Notes under the pieces: generated by a model
Database searches by the model: none
The model's input: the letters and a program-made list of their open reading frames with translations, nothing else
Told to the model about the DNA's origin: nothing
Translations under genes and position numbers: made by a program
Assembly (NCBI GenBank): GCA_021324575.1
Contig: JAJPIW010000077.1
Location: forward strand, 1-64,000
DNA from: Intrasporangiaceae bacterium
Lineage (GTDB): Bacteria; Actinomycetota; Actinomycetes; Actinomycetales; Dermatophilaceae
Direction: 5' to 3'
Length of the DNA stretch: 64,000 nt
Shown here: positions 54,358-63,182 of the stretch, one piece after another
Layout: the number at the start of each line of letters is the position of its first letter
How positions within the stretch are numbered: position 1 is the first letter of the stretch

Positions 54358-55530
54358 ATGGCCCAGCCGACGACCAACCGCGAGCTGACCGTCGGGGTCG
54401 GTGCAGGTGGGCTCGCCACCGCCGACATGGTCCTCAACATCGGGCCTCAGCACCCGGCCACTCATGGCGTGCTCCGGCTGCGGATCGTCGTCGACGGCGA
54501 GCGGATCGTCAGCGCCGAGCCGATCATCGGCTACATGCACCGCGGCGCCGAGAAGCTCTTCGAGGTCCGCGACTACCGCCAGATCGTCGTCCTCGCCAAC
54601 CGGCACGACTGGCTGAGCGCCTTCTCCAGCGAGCTCGGCGTCGTGCTCAGTGTCGAGTCGATGCTGGGCATGGAGGTGCCCGAGCGCGCGGTCTGGGCCC
54701 GCACCCTCCTCGCCGAGCTGAACAGGGTCCTCAACCACCTCATGTTCCTCGGCTCCTACCCCCTCGAGCTGGGCGCGATCACACCGGTCTTCTACGCGTT
54801 CCGTGAGCGGGAGGAGCTCCAGGCCGTCATGGAGGAGGCCTCCGGCGGGCGGATGCACTACATGTTCAACCGGGTCGGCGGCCTCAAGGAGGACCTCCCG
54901 GCGGGCTGGCTGGGCCGCGTCGCGCACGCGATCGCCGCGGTGCGCAGCCGGATGCCTGACCTCGAGTCGCTCATCGTCGGCAACGAGATCCTCCGCGCCC
55001 GCACCCGCGGCGTCGGGGTTCTCACACCCGAAACCGTTGCGGCATACGGAGTTTCGGGCCCCATCGCCCGAGCCAGCGGGCTCAACATCGACTTGCGGCG
55101 CGATGCGCCCTACCTCGCGTATGCCGGTCTCTTCGGCGAGGGCGGTCCGGGCCGGGTCGTGACCCGGACCGACGGCGACTGCCTGGCCCGGCTGGAGGTC
55201 CTCCTCGAGCAGACCCACGTCAGCCTCGACCTCGCCGAGCACTGCCTCGACGTCCTGGCGTCCCTGCCGCAGGGCCCGATCAACGTCCGGCTGCCCAAGG
55301 TGCTCAAGGTGCCCGAGGGTGAGATCTACACCGCGACGGAGAACCCGCTCGGCTTCAACGGCTACTACCTCGTAAGCCGCGGCGAGAAGACCCCGTGGCG
55401 GCTCAAGCTGCGCTCGGCGTCGTTCAACAACGTCTCGGTGTTGAGTGAGCTGCTCCCCGGCCACCTCATTGCCGACATGGTGGCCATCCTCGGCTCGATG
55501 TTCTTCGTCGTCGGCGACATCGACAAGTAG
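54358..55530 (+). CDS. divergent NuoD-type (49-kDa) NADH:quinone oxidoreductase subunit paralogue
   Basis: A 390-aa protein of the complex I NuoD/NDUFS2 family: [15 protein letters not shown] (the second His, residue 36, matches the quinone-site His38 of Thermus Nqo4), [35 protein letters not shown]-like region, [13 protein letters not shown], and the usual C-terminal [14 protein letters not shown]...GDIDK. No other nuo gene is in the window. Arg62 in HRGAEK aligns with human NDUFS2 Arg118, the residue dimethylated by NDUFAF7. The quinone-site Tyr (Tyr87 of Nqo4) is replaced by Trp85 (RHDWLSAF). It is a standalone paralogue, probably with a specialised role. Confidence 0.9.
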   Translation: MAQPTTNRELTVGVGAGGLATADMVLNIGPQHPATHGVLRLRIVVDGERIVSAEPIIGYMHRGAEKLFEVRDYRQIVVLANRHDWLSAFSSELGVVLSVESMLGMEVPERAVWARTLLAELNRVLNHLMFLGSYPLELGAITPVFYAFREREELQAVMEEASGGRMHYMFNRVGGLKEDLPAGWLGRVAHAIAAVRSRMPDLESLIVGNEILRARTRGVGVLTPETVAAYGVSGPIARASGLNIDLRRDAPYLAYAGLFGEGGPGRVVTRTDGDCLARLEVLLEQTHVSLDLAEHCLDVLASLPQGPINVRLPKVLKVPEGEIYTATENPLGFNGYYLVSRGEKTPWRLKLRSASFNNVSVLSELLPGHLIADMVAILGSMFFVVGDIDK

Positions 55531-55570
55531 CCGCGACGGGCGTCGTGGGCTCCCACCCGGTGACGTCGAG

Positions 55571-55618
55571 TGTGCAGCAGATGCAGCTCTCGGGTTCGAA
55601 AGTTGCATCTACTGCACA
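55571..55618. terminator. bidirectional terminator between the NuoD paralogue and DUF3180 genes
   Basis: TGTGCAGCAGATGCAGCT (55571-55588) and AGTTGCATCTACTGCACA (55601-55618) form an 18-bp stem with one or two mismatches and a 12-base loop between two convergent genes. Confidence 0.7.
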
Positions 55619-55661
55619 GTTGAGGCGATCGCTCCGTCGTCCCGACGCCGGCCTGATCGGC

Positions 55662-56129
55662 TCAGCGGCGGTCGTCGTCGGGGGGGTCGACCCGACACAT
55701 GGCCTGGGCCCACAGGCCGCAGCCGGTGAGCAGCGCCGACGCGAGCAACGCGACTCCCAGGCCGAGCATCCGGCCCCGGACCACCGTCAGGTTCAGGTCC
55801 GCGAGGCTGGCCAGGACCTGGCCGAAGTACCAGCCGAAGGCACCGCTGCCGGCGAGTGACGCACTCTGGGCGATGGTGAGCGCGCGGGCGGCCCGGAGCG
55901 GGTCGAGCGGCCGAGAGCTGTTGCCGCGCAGGTAGTTCCGAACCGGCCAGGTCGCGCTGACGACGAGACCGGCGATGAGGACGAGCAGCGCGATGGCCAG
56001 CCACGAGGTCGGCGGCACGATCCCGCCCGACCGCCGGTTGAGTAGCCAGATGAACAGGCTGCCCGCGGTCAGGGCCAACCCGACCAGCGTCACCTGCCGG
56101 GCCGTGACCCCACGTGGTTCGTCGCTCAC
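55662..56129 (-). CDS. DUF3180 family membrane protein
   Basis: A 155-aa membrane protein with four TM segments (about 10-30, 40-62, 85-108, 115-142), starting MSDEPRGVTARQVTLVGLAL. The family is found in actinobacteria downstream of folK (Rv3605c type). The function is unknown. The GTG at 56129 overlaps the folBK stop by 4 bases. It is the last gene of the fol operon and converges on the NuoD paralogue. Confidence 0.9.
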   Translation of the reverse strand: MSDEPRGVTARQVTLVGLALTAGSLFIWLLNRRSGGIVPPTSWLAIALLVLIAGLVVSATWPVRNYLRGNSSRPLDPLRAARALTIAQSASLAGSGAFGWYFGQVLASLADLNLTVVRGRMLGLGVALLASALLTGCGLWAQAMCRVDPPDDDRR

Positions 56130-57016
56130 TCGCGCTCCTTGGTGGCATCGGGCCAGGGTCGGACCCCGTCGCTCCCGAGGGCCCCGAGCACCTCGGCCAC
56201 CGATCGCAGGCCGTCCGGCGCGCGCACGACGGCTCCCGGGTCGACCTCAAGCCAAGGGACGAGCACGAAGGACCGCTCGTGGGCGCGGGGGTGCGGCAGC
56301 ATCAGGTCGGCGTCGTCGCTGAGCGCCTCGGAGAGCTCACCCGGCACACCGTACTGAATGAGATCGAGGTCCAAAGTCCTTGCGCCCCAATGGATCTCAC
56401 GTGTCCGCCCGTGCTCGGCCTCGATCTCGTGGAGCCGACGGAGCAGGTGGTGCGGTGCCAGCGACGTCGCACCGAGGAGGACGGCGTTGAGGTATGCCGG
56501 TTGGTCCGGTCCCCCGACCGGGTCGGTCTCCACGTAGTCGGACCAGCGGACAGCGTGCAGCCCCGCGTCGAAGACCAGGGCGTTGATGGCGTCGTCCAGG
56601 GTGTCCTCGCGGTTGCCGAGGTTGGCGCCGAGCGCGATGACGACCGGCACCCGTGTCGCCTCGCGATGGACGACGACCTGGACGTCCCCGAACGCGACCC
56701 CGACGGGGGCCTGCGGCTTGTGAACGGTCACGGTGGCGGCTTCGACAAGGGGCCTGGCGACGCAGTCCCGCGCGATGACGGCAGCGAGCTTCTCGATGAG
56801 GTCGAACGGCTCCCCCTCGATGCGCGCGACAACATCGGCAGCGATCTCGCCGTAGTGGACGGTGTGGGCGAGCGCGTCCGTGGCTCCCGCCCGAGTCAGG
56901 TCGACCGACAGCTCCACGTCGACGACGAACTCCTGCCCCTCGCGCTTCTCGAAGTCGAAGAACCCGTGGTGCCCCCTCGCGCGCACGCCGAGGAGCCGGA
57001 TCAGGTCACCGCTCAT
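56126..57016 (-). CDS. bifunctional dihydroneopterin aldolase / HPPK (FolB-FolK fusion)
   Basis: A 296-aa protein with two domains. Residues 1 to about 120 are dihydroneopterin aldolase (GVRARGHHGFFDFEKREGQEFVVDVEL, ALAHTVHYGEIAADV, LIEKLAAVIA). Residues 125-290 are 6-hydroxymethyl-dihydropterin pyrophosphokinase (VIALGANLGNREDTLDDAI, WSDYVETDPVGGPDQPAYLNAV, WGARTLDLDLIQYG, LPHPRAHERSFVLVPW). It carries out two consecutive steps of folate synthesis. The ATG overlaps folP by 4 bases. In mycobacteria the two are separate genes; here they are fused without a visible linker gap. Confidence 0.95.
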   Translation of the reverse strand: MSGDLIRLLGVRARGHHGFFDFEKREGQEFVVDVELSVDLTRAGATDALAHTVHYGEIAADVVARIEGEPFDLIEKLAAVIARDCVARPLVEAATVTVHKPQAPVGVAFGDVQVVVHREATRVPVVIALGANLGNREDTLDDAINALVFDAGLHAVRWSDYVETDPVGGPDQPAYLNAVLLGATSLAPHHLLRRLHEIEAEHGRTREIHWGARTLDLDLIQYGVPGELSEALSDDADLMLPHPRAHERSFVLVPWLEVDPGAVVRAPDGLRSVAEVLGALGSDGVRPWPDATKERE

Positions 57017-57903
57017 CGAAGCTCCTCCTCAGGGCTGGCCGGGCCTATCGGGCCGATCGGGCCGGCCGAGCCGGACCCGCCGGCCGGCCCGGTGGGGCCA
57101 GCCAGGGCGGCAGCCACGTCAAGGGCGTCGACGGTCGTCGGCACGTCGTGGACCCGCACGCACCAGACCCCGGCGAGCGCGGCATACGCAGTCGTCACAG
57201 CGGTGACCACATCTCGGTCGAGAGGCGAGCGCTCCGCCCCTGGGGCGCGCCCGACCCTGCCGAGGAACGTCTTGCGCGACGTCCCGACGAGGAGCCGGTG
57301 CCCGAGGCCGACGAGCAGGTCGAGCGACCGCAGGAGTGCCCAGTTGTGCTCGGCGGTCTTGGCGAAGCCGAACCCGGGATCCAGGACCACCCGCTCGGGT
57401 GCGATCCCACCGGCAGCGAGGGCCGCCGCCCGGTCGACGAGCGCGCTGCACACGTCGCCGACCACGTCGTCGTAGATCGCCCGGGACTGCATGTCGGCGC
57501 TGTGACCGCGCCAGTGCATGGCGATGTAGTCCACCCCGCGGTCGGCAACCAGCCCGACCATGTCGGGGTCCGCAAGCCCGCCGCTCACGTCGTTGACGAT
57601 CGAGGCTCCTGCGTCGAGCGCGGCGGCAGCCACCGATGCACGCATGGTGTCGACCGACACCGTGACCCCGGCCGTGGCCAGCGCGGAGACCACCGGCAGC
57701 ACTCTGCGCAGCTCCTCCTCGACGCTCGGGCGTTCGGCCCCCGGGCGGGTGGACTCCCCACCCACGTCGACCAGGTCGGCACCCTGGCTGACGAGGAGCC
57801 GCGCGTGGGTGACGGCCGCCTCAGGCTGCAGCCACTCCCCGCCGTCGCTGAACGAGTCGGGGGTGACGTTGACGACGCCCATGACGAGCGGTCGGGGGGT
57901 CAT
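57013..57903 (-). CDS. folP: dihydropteroate synthase
   Basis: Condenses dihydropterin pyrophosphate with p-aminobenzoate; the target of sulphonamides. The 296-aa protein has VMGVVNVTPDSFSDGGEW, VDVGGESTRPGAERPSVEEELRRVLPVV, SIVNDVSGG, VLDPGFGFAKTAEHNWALL and LVGTSRKTFLGRV. The C-terminal tail is Gly/Pro/Ser-rich (AGPTGPAGGSGSAGPIGPIGPA), an unusual low-complexity collagen-like run. It overlaps both the folBK and MprF-type neighbours. Confidence 0.95.
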   Translation of the reverse strand: MTPRPLVMGVVNVTPDSFSDGGEWLQPEAAVTHARLLVSQGADLVDVGGESTRPGAERPSVEEELRRVLPVVSALATAGVTVSVDTMRASVAAAALDAGASIVNDVSGGLADPDMVGLVADRGVDYIAMHWRGHSADMQSRAIYDDVVGDVCSALVDRAAALAAGGIAPERVVLDPGFGFAKTAEHNWALLRSLDLLVGLGHRLLVGTSRKTFLGRVGRAPGAERSPLDRDVVTAVTTAYAALAGVWCVRVHDVPTTVDALDVAAALAGPTGPAGGSGSAGPIGPIGPASPEEELR

Positions 57904-59681
57904 CGGCCGCTCCCCGCTGCCAGCCAGCGCAGCTTGGGCCAGACGATGAACGCCTCGGCCTCGCCCATCGCGATCCCGACCCGAACGAGCGAGCGAGTCG
58001 TGGGATAGACGATGTAGCGCGGGTACCAGGTCGGCTGGAACTTGGCGTTGAACCGGTAGAGGCTCTCCAGCTGGAACCAGCGGTTGCCGACGACGAGCAG
58101 CTTGCGCCAGAACCGGAGGACCGGCCCGGCACCGAGCTTCTCACCGCGCTCGAAGGTCGACCGGAAGGTCGCGAAGTTGAGCGACACCCGGGTGATCCCG
58201 AGCTCGGACGAGCGAGTCAGCGCGTCGACGATGAGCAGCTCGTTGATGCCCGGGTCGGCCTGCGGGTTGCGGCGCATCAGGTCGAGGGACATCCCGTCCG
58301 AGCCCCACGGCACGAACTGGAGCATCCCCTCGACGCGGCCGTCCTTGCGGGCGAGCACGACGACCGCGTCGGGGTCGCGCTGGACGTCCATGACCCGGCT
58401 GGTCGCCATCGAGAAGCCGCGCTCGGTGGCGCCGACCCGCCAGGAGTCGGCGTCGCCCAGGGCGTGGATCCGAACCTCCGGCGGGGTGTCCCGAACCCGC
58501 ATGATCTCGGTCGTGTAGCCCAGGCGCCGGATCCGGTTGACCATCTGCCGCACGTTGCGCATCGGCCGACCCTCGAGCGAGAACGTCGTCGTGTCGATGA
58601 TCGCCTCGTCGCCGAGCTCGAGGGCCGAGAACCCCGTCTCCCGGGTCCACGCCGTCCCACCGGACTCCGAGCAGCCGAGGACGGCTGGCGTCCAGCCGTA
58701 CCGGTCGGCCTCGGTGAGATAGGCCTTGATGGCACCCGGCCATGCCTCGGGGTCGCCGAGCGGGTCGCCTGCCGCGAGCATGACGCCGTTGACGACGCGG
58801 TAGCCGATGCACGACTTGCCCGACTCCGACCAGATCACCTGCTTGTCCTGGCGGGTGGTGAAGTAGCCCAGCGAGTCCGGGTGCTTGGCGAGCAGGCAGC
58901 GGACCCGCTCGTCCTCCTCGGGCGTGAGCGGCGCCTGTCGATGGGGAGCCCGAAGGGCGAGGTATGCCGTGACGAGAGCGGTCATCAGGCCGAGACCGAG
59001 CAGGATCGCGTTGACGAGGTCACCGGTCCGGTCGTGCGCGGCCTCCACCGAGAGGGCGCCGCCGACACCGACCATGCCCTTGGCGGCATACGTGATGGCC
59101 GGCCACAACCCCGGCCAGCCACCGACGAAGGCTCGTTGGTTGGCGGCGATGACGAGGACGCCGACGGTCAGCGAGAGTACGACCAGGGCGAGCAGCGCCC
59201 AGACGGCCCGCCACCGTGTCGTCGGGTCACCCAGGGCGTAGAACTGGCGTCGATAGGCGACGAGGAGGGCGAGGGCGGCGATCGCCAGGCCGAGGCCGAC
59301 GGGCTCGCGGGCGGGGCCGTGGACGACGTGGAAGCCGACCGAGATCACGAGGAGGACGACGGCTGCAAACCAGGCCCGCTTCTTGCGCCGTTTGAGCGAG
59401 TGCGCGAGCAGGATCAGCATGATGCCCGCGACGACGGTGCCGGCGGCAGCCGCGTCGGAGAAGGCGCCCGGAACCCACTCGGTCACCGGATGCAGCCGCT
59501 CACGCCACCGGTGCAGGGAGCCGGTGATGATGTTGAGGAAGCCGATGAGATAGGTGAGGTTGCCGATCCAGCGGGGCGCTCGGGACTGCTGCAGGAAGCG
59601 CGCGGCGAAGGCGAGGAGCGGGCCGGGTGTGTCGGTGGGCCCGGGAGCGACCGCGGGAACGGAGTTGGCCGGCCCGGTCAT
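57900..59681 (-). CDS. MprF/LysX-like bifunctional membrane protein (DUF2156 lysyl-PG transferase type)
   Basis: A 593-aa protein with about six or seven TM segments in the first ~270 residues and a cytoplasmic C-terminal domain of the phosphatidylglycerol lysyltransferase (DUF2156) type: [75 protein letters not shown], and [41 protein letters not shown]. It lacks the lysyl-tRNA synthetase domain of LysX, so if it uses Lys-tRNA it would rely on LysS. It overlaps folP and folE by 4 bases each, an odd place for a lipid-modifying enzyme. Confidence 0.88.
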   Translation of the reverse strand: MTGPANSVPAVAPGPTDTPGPLLAFAARFLQQSRAPRWIGNLTYLIGFLNIITGSLHRWRERLHPVTEWVPGAFSDAAAAGTVVAGIMLILLAHSLKRRKKRAWFAAVVLLVISVGFHVVHGPAREPVGLGLAIAALALLVAYRRQFYALGDPTTRWRAVWALLALVVLSLTVGVLVIAANQRAFVGGWPGLWPAITYAAKGMVGVGGALSVEAAHDRTGDLVNAILLGLGLMTALVTAYLALRAPHRQAPLTPEEDERVRCLLAKHPDSLGYFTTRQDKQVIWSESGKSCIGYRVVNGVMLAAGDPLGDPEAWPGAIKAYLTEADRYGWTPAVLGCSESGGTAWTRETGFSALELGDEAIIDTTTFSLEGRPMRNVRQMVNRIRRLGYTTEIMRVRDTPPEVRIHALGDADSWRVGATERGFSMATSRVMDVQRDPDAVVVLARKDGRVEGMLQFVPWGSDGMSLDLMRRNPQADPGINELLIVDALTRSSELGITRVSLNFATFRSTFERGEKLGAGPVLRFWRKLLVVGNRWFQLESLYRFNAKFQPTWYPRYIVYPTTRSLVRVGIAMGEAEAFIVWPKLRWLAAGSGR

Positions 59682-60319
59682 CTCTTGCCACCGAGCAGCA
59701 GGGCCATGGCCTCCGCTCGGGTGGCCGGGTCACGCAGCTGGCCACGCACCGCTGACGTGATCGTCCGCGAGCCCGGTTTGCGCACCCCCCGCATCGACAT
59801 GCACAGGTGCTCCGCCTCGACGACGACGATCACCCCGCGGGCCTGGAGGTGGTCGACGAGCGCATCGGCGACCTGGGTCGTGATCCGCTCCTGCACCTGG
59901 GGGCGTCGGGCATACAGGTCGACGAGCCGGGCCAGCTTGGACAGGCCGGTGACCTTGCCATCGGTGGCCGGGATGTAGCCGACGTGTGCAACACCGTGGA
60001 AGGGCAGCAGGTGGTGCTCGCAGGTCGAGTACACCTCGATGTCGCGCACGATGATCATCTCGTCGTGGTCGATCTGGAACTGCGTCGCGAGGATGTCGTC
60101 GGGCGTCCGGCCCAGGCCGGCATACAGCTCGGCGGCCGCCCTGGCGACCCGCTTGGGGGTGTCGAGCAGTCCCTCGCGGGTGGGGTCCTCGCCGATCGCG
60201 GCGAGGAACTCCCGGATGGCGGCCTCGGCGCGGGGCAGGTCGACCGACTTGCTCCCCGAGTCTGGTCCCTGGGATGCCTCGGGCTCAGTAGCTTCCTGTG
60301 TCGGTGTCGACACTGCCAC
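59678..60319 (-). CDS. folE: GTP cyclohydrolase I
   Basis: First step of folate synthesis, GTP to dihydroneopterin triphosphate. The 213-aa protein has [23 protein letters not shown] (zinc/substrate site), [25 protein letters not shown], and [18 protein letters not shown], all standard. The N-terminal ~35 residues are variable. The GTG at 60319 overlaps the end of ftsH by 35 bases; a GTG at 60313 is an alternative. Its stop overlaps the MprF-type start. Confidence 0.97.
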   Translation of the reverse strand: MAVSTPTQEATEPEASQGPDSGSKSVDLPRAEAAIREFLAAIGEDPTREGLLDTPKRVARAAAELYAGLGRTPDDILATQFQIDHDEMIIVRDIEVYSTCEHHLLPFHGVAHVGYIPATDGKVTGLSKLARLVDLYARRPQVQERITTQVADALVDHLQARGVIVVVEAEHLCMSMRGVRKPGSRTITSAVRGQLRDPATRAEAMALLLGGKR

Positions 60320-62414
60320 CCTCCGGAACCTCGACGATCTCCGTCAACGGGTGCTCCTCGGGGTGCGGGTTGGCGCCGACCTTGGCGGCCTGGTCGATCG
60401 CCTCGACCGTAGCCGGGTTGCCCGCCGCAGGGAGGGCTCCGTTGGGGCCGGAGCCGTTCATGCCGGAGCCGGAGCCGTTGAGCGCGGCCGACTCGGCGGG
60501 GGTGAGGACCGGCGGTCGGTCGGACAGCAGCCGGGTCTCCGAGGACAGCCAGGTCGGGCGCTCGGGACGCTTGACGATGCGGGAGAAGATCTCGGCCAGC
60601 TCCTTGGCGTTGAGCGTCTCCTTCTCCAGGAGCTCCAGGACCAGGGTGTCCAGGACGTCACGGTTGTCGTTGATGACGTGCCATGCCTCGTCGTGGGCCG
60701 CGTCGACCAGCCGGCGGACCTCCTCGTCGACGACGGCAGCGACCTCCTCGGAGTAGTCGCGCTGGTGGCCCATGTCGCGGCCGAGGAAGACCTCGCCCTG
60801 GGACTGGCCCAGTTTGATCGCGCCGACCCGCTCGCTCATGCCGTACTCGGTGACCATCTTGCGGGCCATGCCGGTGGCCTTCTCGATGTCGTTGGCGGCG
60901 CCGGTGGTGGGGTCGTGGAAGATGATCTCCTCCGCGACCCGCCCACCGAGGGCATAGGCGAGCTGGTCGAGGATCTCGTTGCGGGTCGTGGAGTACTTGT
61001 CGTCCAGCGGCATGACCATGGTGTAGCCGAGGGCCCGGCCGCGCGGCAGGATCGTCACCTTGGTGACCGGGTCGGTGTGGTTCATCGCCGCGGCGACGAG
61101 CGCGTGGCCACCCTCGTGGTAGGCGGTGATCTTGCGCTCCTTGGCGCTCATGATCCGCGTCTTCTTCTGGGGGCCGGCGACGACCCGGTCGATCGCCTCG
61201 TCGAGCACGGTGTCGTCGATGAGCTTCTTGTCGCCACGAGCGGTGAGCAGCGCTGCCTCGTTGAGGACGTTGGCCAGGTCGGCACCGGTGAAGCCCGGCG
61301 TACGGCGCGCGACGGCGAGCAGGTCGACCCCGGAAGCCATCGGCTTGCCCTGGGCGTGGACCTGCAGGATCCGGTGGCGGCCGATCATGTCGGGTGCGTC
61401 GACGGCGATCTGGCGGTCGAAGCGGCCCGGGCGCAGCAGCGCCGGGTCGAGGATGTCGGGCCGGTTGGTGGCCGCGATGAGGATGACGTTGGTCTTGACG
61501 TCGAAGCCGTCCATCTCGACGAGCAGCTGGTTGAGGGTCTGCTCGCGCTCGTCGTGGCCGCCGCCGAGCCCGGCGCCACGGTGCCGGCCGACGGCGTCGA
61601 TCTCGTCGACGAAGATTATGGCCGGCGCGTTGGCCTTGGCCTGCTCGAAGAGGTCACGGACCCGGGAGGCACCGACACCGACGAACATCTCGACGAAGTC
61701 CGACCCGGAGATCGAGTAGAACGGCACGCCCGCCTCGCCGGCGACGGCGCGCGCGAGGAGGGTCTTGCCGGTGCCGGGGTTGCCGTAGAGCAGGACCCCC
61801 TTGGGGATCTTGGCGCCGACCGCGAGGAACTTGGCCGGCTCGGACAGGAAGTCGCGGATCTCCTTGAGCTCCTCGACGGCCTCGTCGGCCCCGGCGACGT
61901 CGGCGAAGGTCACCTTGGGGGTGTCCTTGTTGGCGAGCTTGGCCCGCGACTTGCCGAACTGCATGACCCGGGAGCCACCGCCCTGGGCCTGGCTCATCAT
62001 GAACCAGAAGAGGCCGACGATGATGAGGAAGGGGATGAAGCTGCCGAGGATCGACAGGAGCGGGTTGCTCCGGGCGACGGTCGAGTTGAACCCGTCGGCC
62101 GGCTTGGCCTTGTCCAGGGCCGCGACCAGCCCGGCCTCCTGTGCGTTGACGTACTCGGTGCGCACCTTGGAGGCGTTCTTGACCGTGCCGTCGGACGAGG
62201 AGTACGTCTGCCCGCTTTTGAGGGTCAGGTTGAGGACGTTGTCGCTCGTCATCTCGGCGCGTTGGACCTTGCCCTGGCTGATCAGCGTCTGGGCAGCCGA
62301 GGTGTCGATCCGGGCGAAGGTGCTGCCGCCGACGAAGGAGTACAGCAGGAGTGAGATGGCAGCCAGCCCGAGGACCCAGAAGATCCACGATCGGCGGAAA
62401 CGCGACATGTCCAT
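60285..62414 (-). CDS. ftsH: ATP-dependent zinc metalloprotease FtsH
   Basis: A 709-aa membrane-bound AAA protease. TM1 is near 10-28, a short periplasmic-type domain follows, and TM2 (about 117-140) leads to the AAA domain. Walker A is GNPGTGKT at about 211-218 (Asn instead of the more usual Pro at position 2), Walker B is [12 protein letters not shown], the SRH contains [20 protein letters not shown], and the zinc site HEGGH is near 432-436 with a downstream Asp. The C-terminal tail is Gly/Ser/Asn-rich. ATG at 62414 (or 62408). It contains no GTATGCCG octamer. Confidence 0.97.
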   Translation of the reverse strand: MDMSRFRRSWIFWVLGLAAISLLLYSFVGGSTFARIDTSAAQTLISQGKVQRAEMTSDNVLNLTLKSGQTYSSSDGTVKNASKVRTEYVNAQEAGLVAALDKAKPADGFNSTVARSNPLLSILGSFIPFLIIVGLFWFMMSQAQGGGSRVMQFGKSRAKLANKDTPKVTFADVAGADEAVEELKEIRDFLSEPAKFLAVGAKIPKGVLLYGNPGTGKTLLARAVAGEAGVPFYSISGSDFVEMFVGVGASRVRDLFEQAKANAPAIIFVDEIDAVGRHRGAGLGGGHDEREQTLNQLLVEMDGFDVKTNVILIAATNRPDILDPALLRPGRFDRQIAVDAPDMIGRHRILQVHAQGKPMASGVDLLAVARRTPGFTGADLANVLNEAALLTARGDKKLIDDTVLDEAIDRVVAGPQKKTRIMSAKERKITAYHEGGHALVAAAMNHTDPVTKVTILPRGRALGYTMVMPLDDKYSTTRNEILDQLAYALGGRVAEEIIFHDPTTGAANDIEKATGMARKMVTEYGMSERVGAIKLGQSQGEVFLGRDMGHQRDYSEEVAAVVDEEVRRLVDAAHDEAWHVINDNRDVLDTLVLELLEKETLNAKELAEIFSRIVKRPERPTWLSSETRLLSDRPPVLTPAESAALNGSGSGMNGSGPNGALPAAGNPATVEAIDQAAKVGANPHPEEHPLTEIVEVPEGGSVDTDTGSY

Positions 62415-62589
62415 GAACCCACGGGGCCGTGCCCCGATCCTCCTGCTCGATCAGTGAGCCTCGCGGTCGAGTGACCACGGGGCGTTGGGCCACCACGGTA
62501 CCGCCGGTCGGCGGTGCATGAGGTGCCCCGTCAGGGCAACGACGGACCCGGGCCCGGTGTTCCGAACCTGCGTATGCCGGGTGCTCGCC
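62415..62589. other. intergenic gap between ftsH and hpt
   Basis: These 175 bases hold the ftsH upstream region and one GTATGCCG octamer (62573) just past the hpt stop. I see no convincing terminator, although CCCGGGCCCGG near 62550 could form a small stem. No gene is supported. Confidence 0.4.
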
Positions 62590-63141
62590 TCAGCTGTAGA
62601 CGTGCGGGGCCAGCGTGCCGACGACGCGCAGGCCGCGGTAGGCCTCGTCGTAGTCGAGGCCGTAGCCGACGACGAACTCGTTCGGGATGTCGAAGCCGAC
62701 CCACTTGACGTCGATCTCGACCTTGGCGGCCTCGGGCTTGCGCAGGAGGGTGCAGATCTCGACCGAGGCGGGGCTGCGGGACTCCAGGTTGGCCTTGATC
62801 CAGGACAGCGTCAGGCCGGAGTCGACGATGTCCTCGACGATGAGGACGTGCTTGCCGGTGATGTCGGTGTCGAGGTCCTTGAGGATCCGCACCACGCCGG
62901 AGGACTTGGTGCCCGACCCGTAGGACGACACCGCCATCCAGTCGACCGGTGCCGTGAACGGCAGGGCCCGCATCAGGTCGGCCATCACCATGATCGCGCC
63001 CTTGAGCACGCCGACGAGGAGGAGGTCCTGTCCCTCGTAGGTCCCGGCGATCTCGGCGGCGAGCTCCTCCAGCCGGGTCTGGATCTGGTCCTCGGTGAGC
63101 AGGACGTGTTCGAGGTCGGCGCCCATGTGGCTGGCATCCAC
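62590..63141 (-). CDS. hpt: hypoxanthine phosphoribosyltransferase
   Basis: A 183-aa purine salvage enzyme. The family motifs are [67 protein letters not shown] (the PRPP-binding loop [11 protein letters not shown]), and [26 protein letters not shown]. The start is GTG at 63141 with GGAG 7-8 bases upstream ([13 protein letters not shown]); the in-frame ATG at 63126 is an alternative. It follows tilS with a 41-base gap, the standard order. Confidence 0.96.
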   Translation of the reverse strand: MDASHMGADLEHVLLTEDQIQTRLEELAAEIAGTYEGQDLLLVGVLKGAIMVMADLMRALPFTAPVDWMAVSSYGSGTKSSGVVRILKDLDTDITGKHVLIVEDIVDSGLTLSWIKANLESRSPASVEICTLLRKPEAAKVEIDVKWVGFDIPNEFVVGYGLDYDEAYRGLRVVGTLAPHVYS

Positions 63142-63182
63142 GGCAGCACTCCAGTCGGTCGGTCTAAGCGGGGTCGGTGTGC

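Noticed and set aside
55590-55610. A tRNA T-loop (GGTTCGAA)
   Set aside because: The match is only the loop of a terminator hairpin between convergent genes; there is no acceptor stem, D-loop or anticodon stem.
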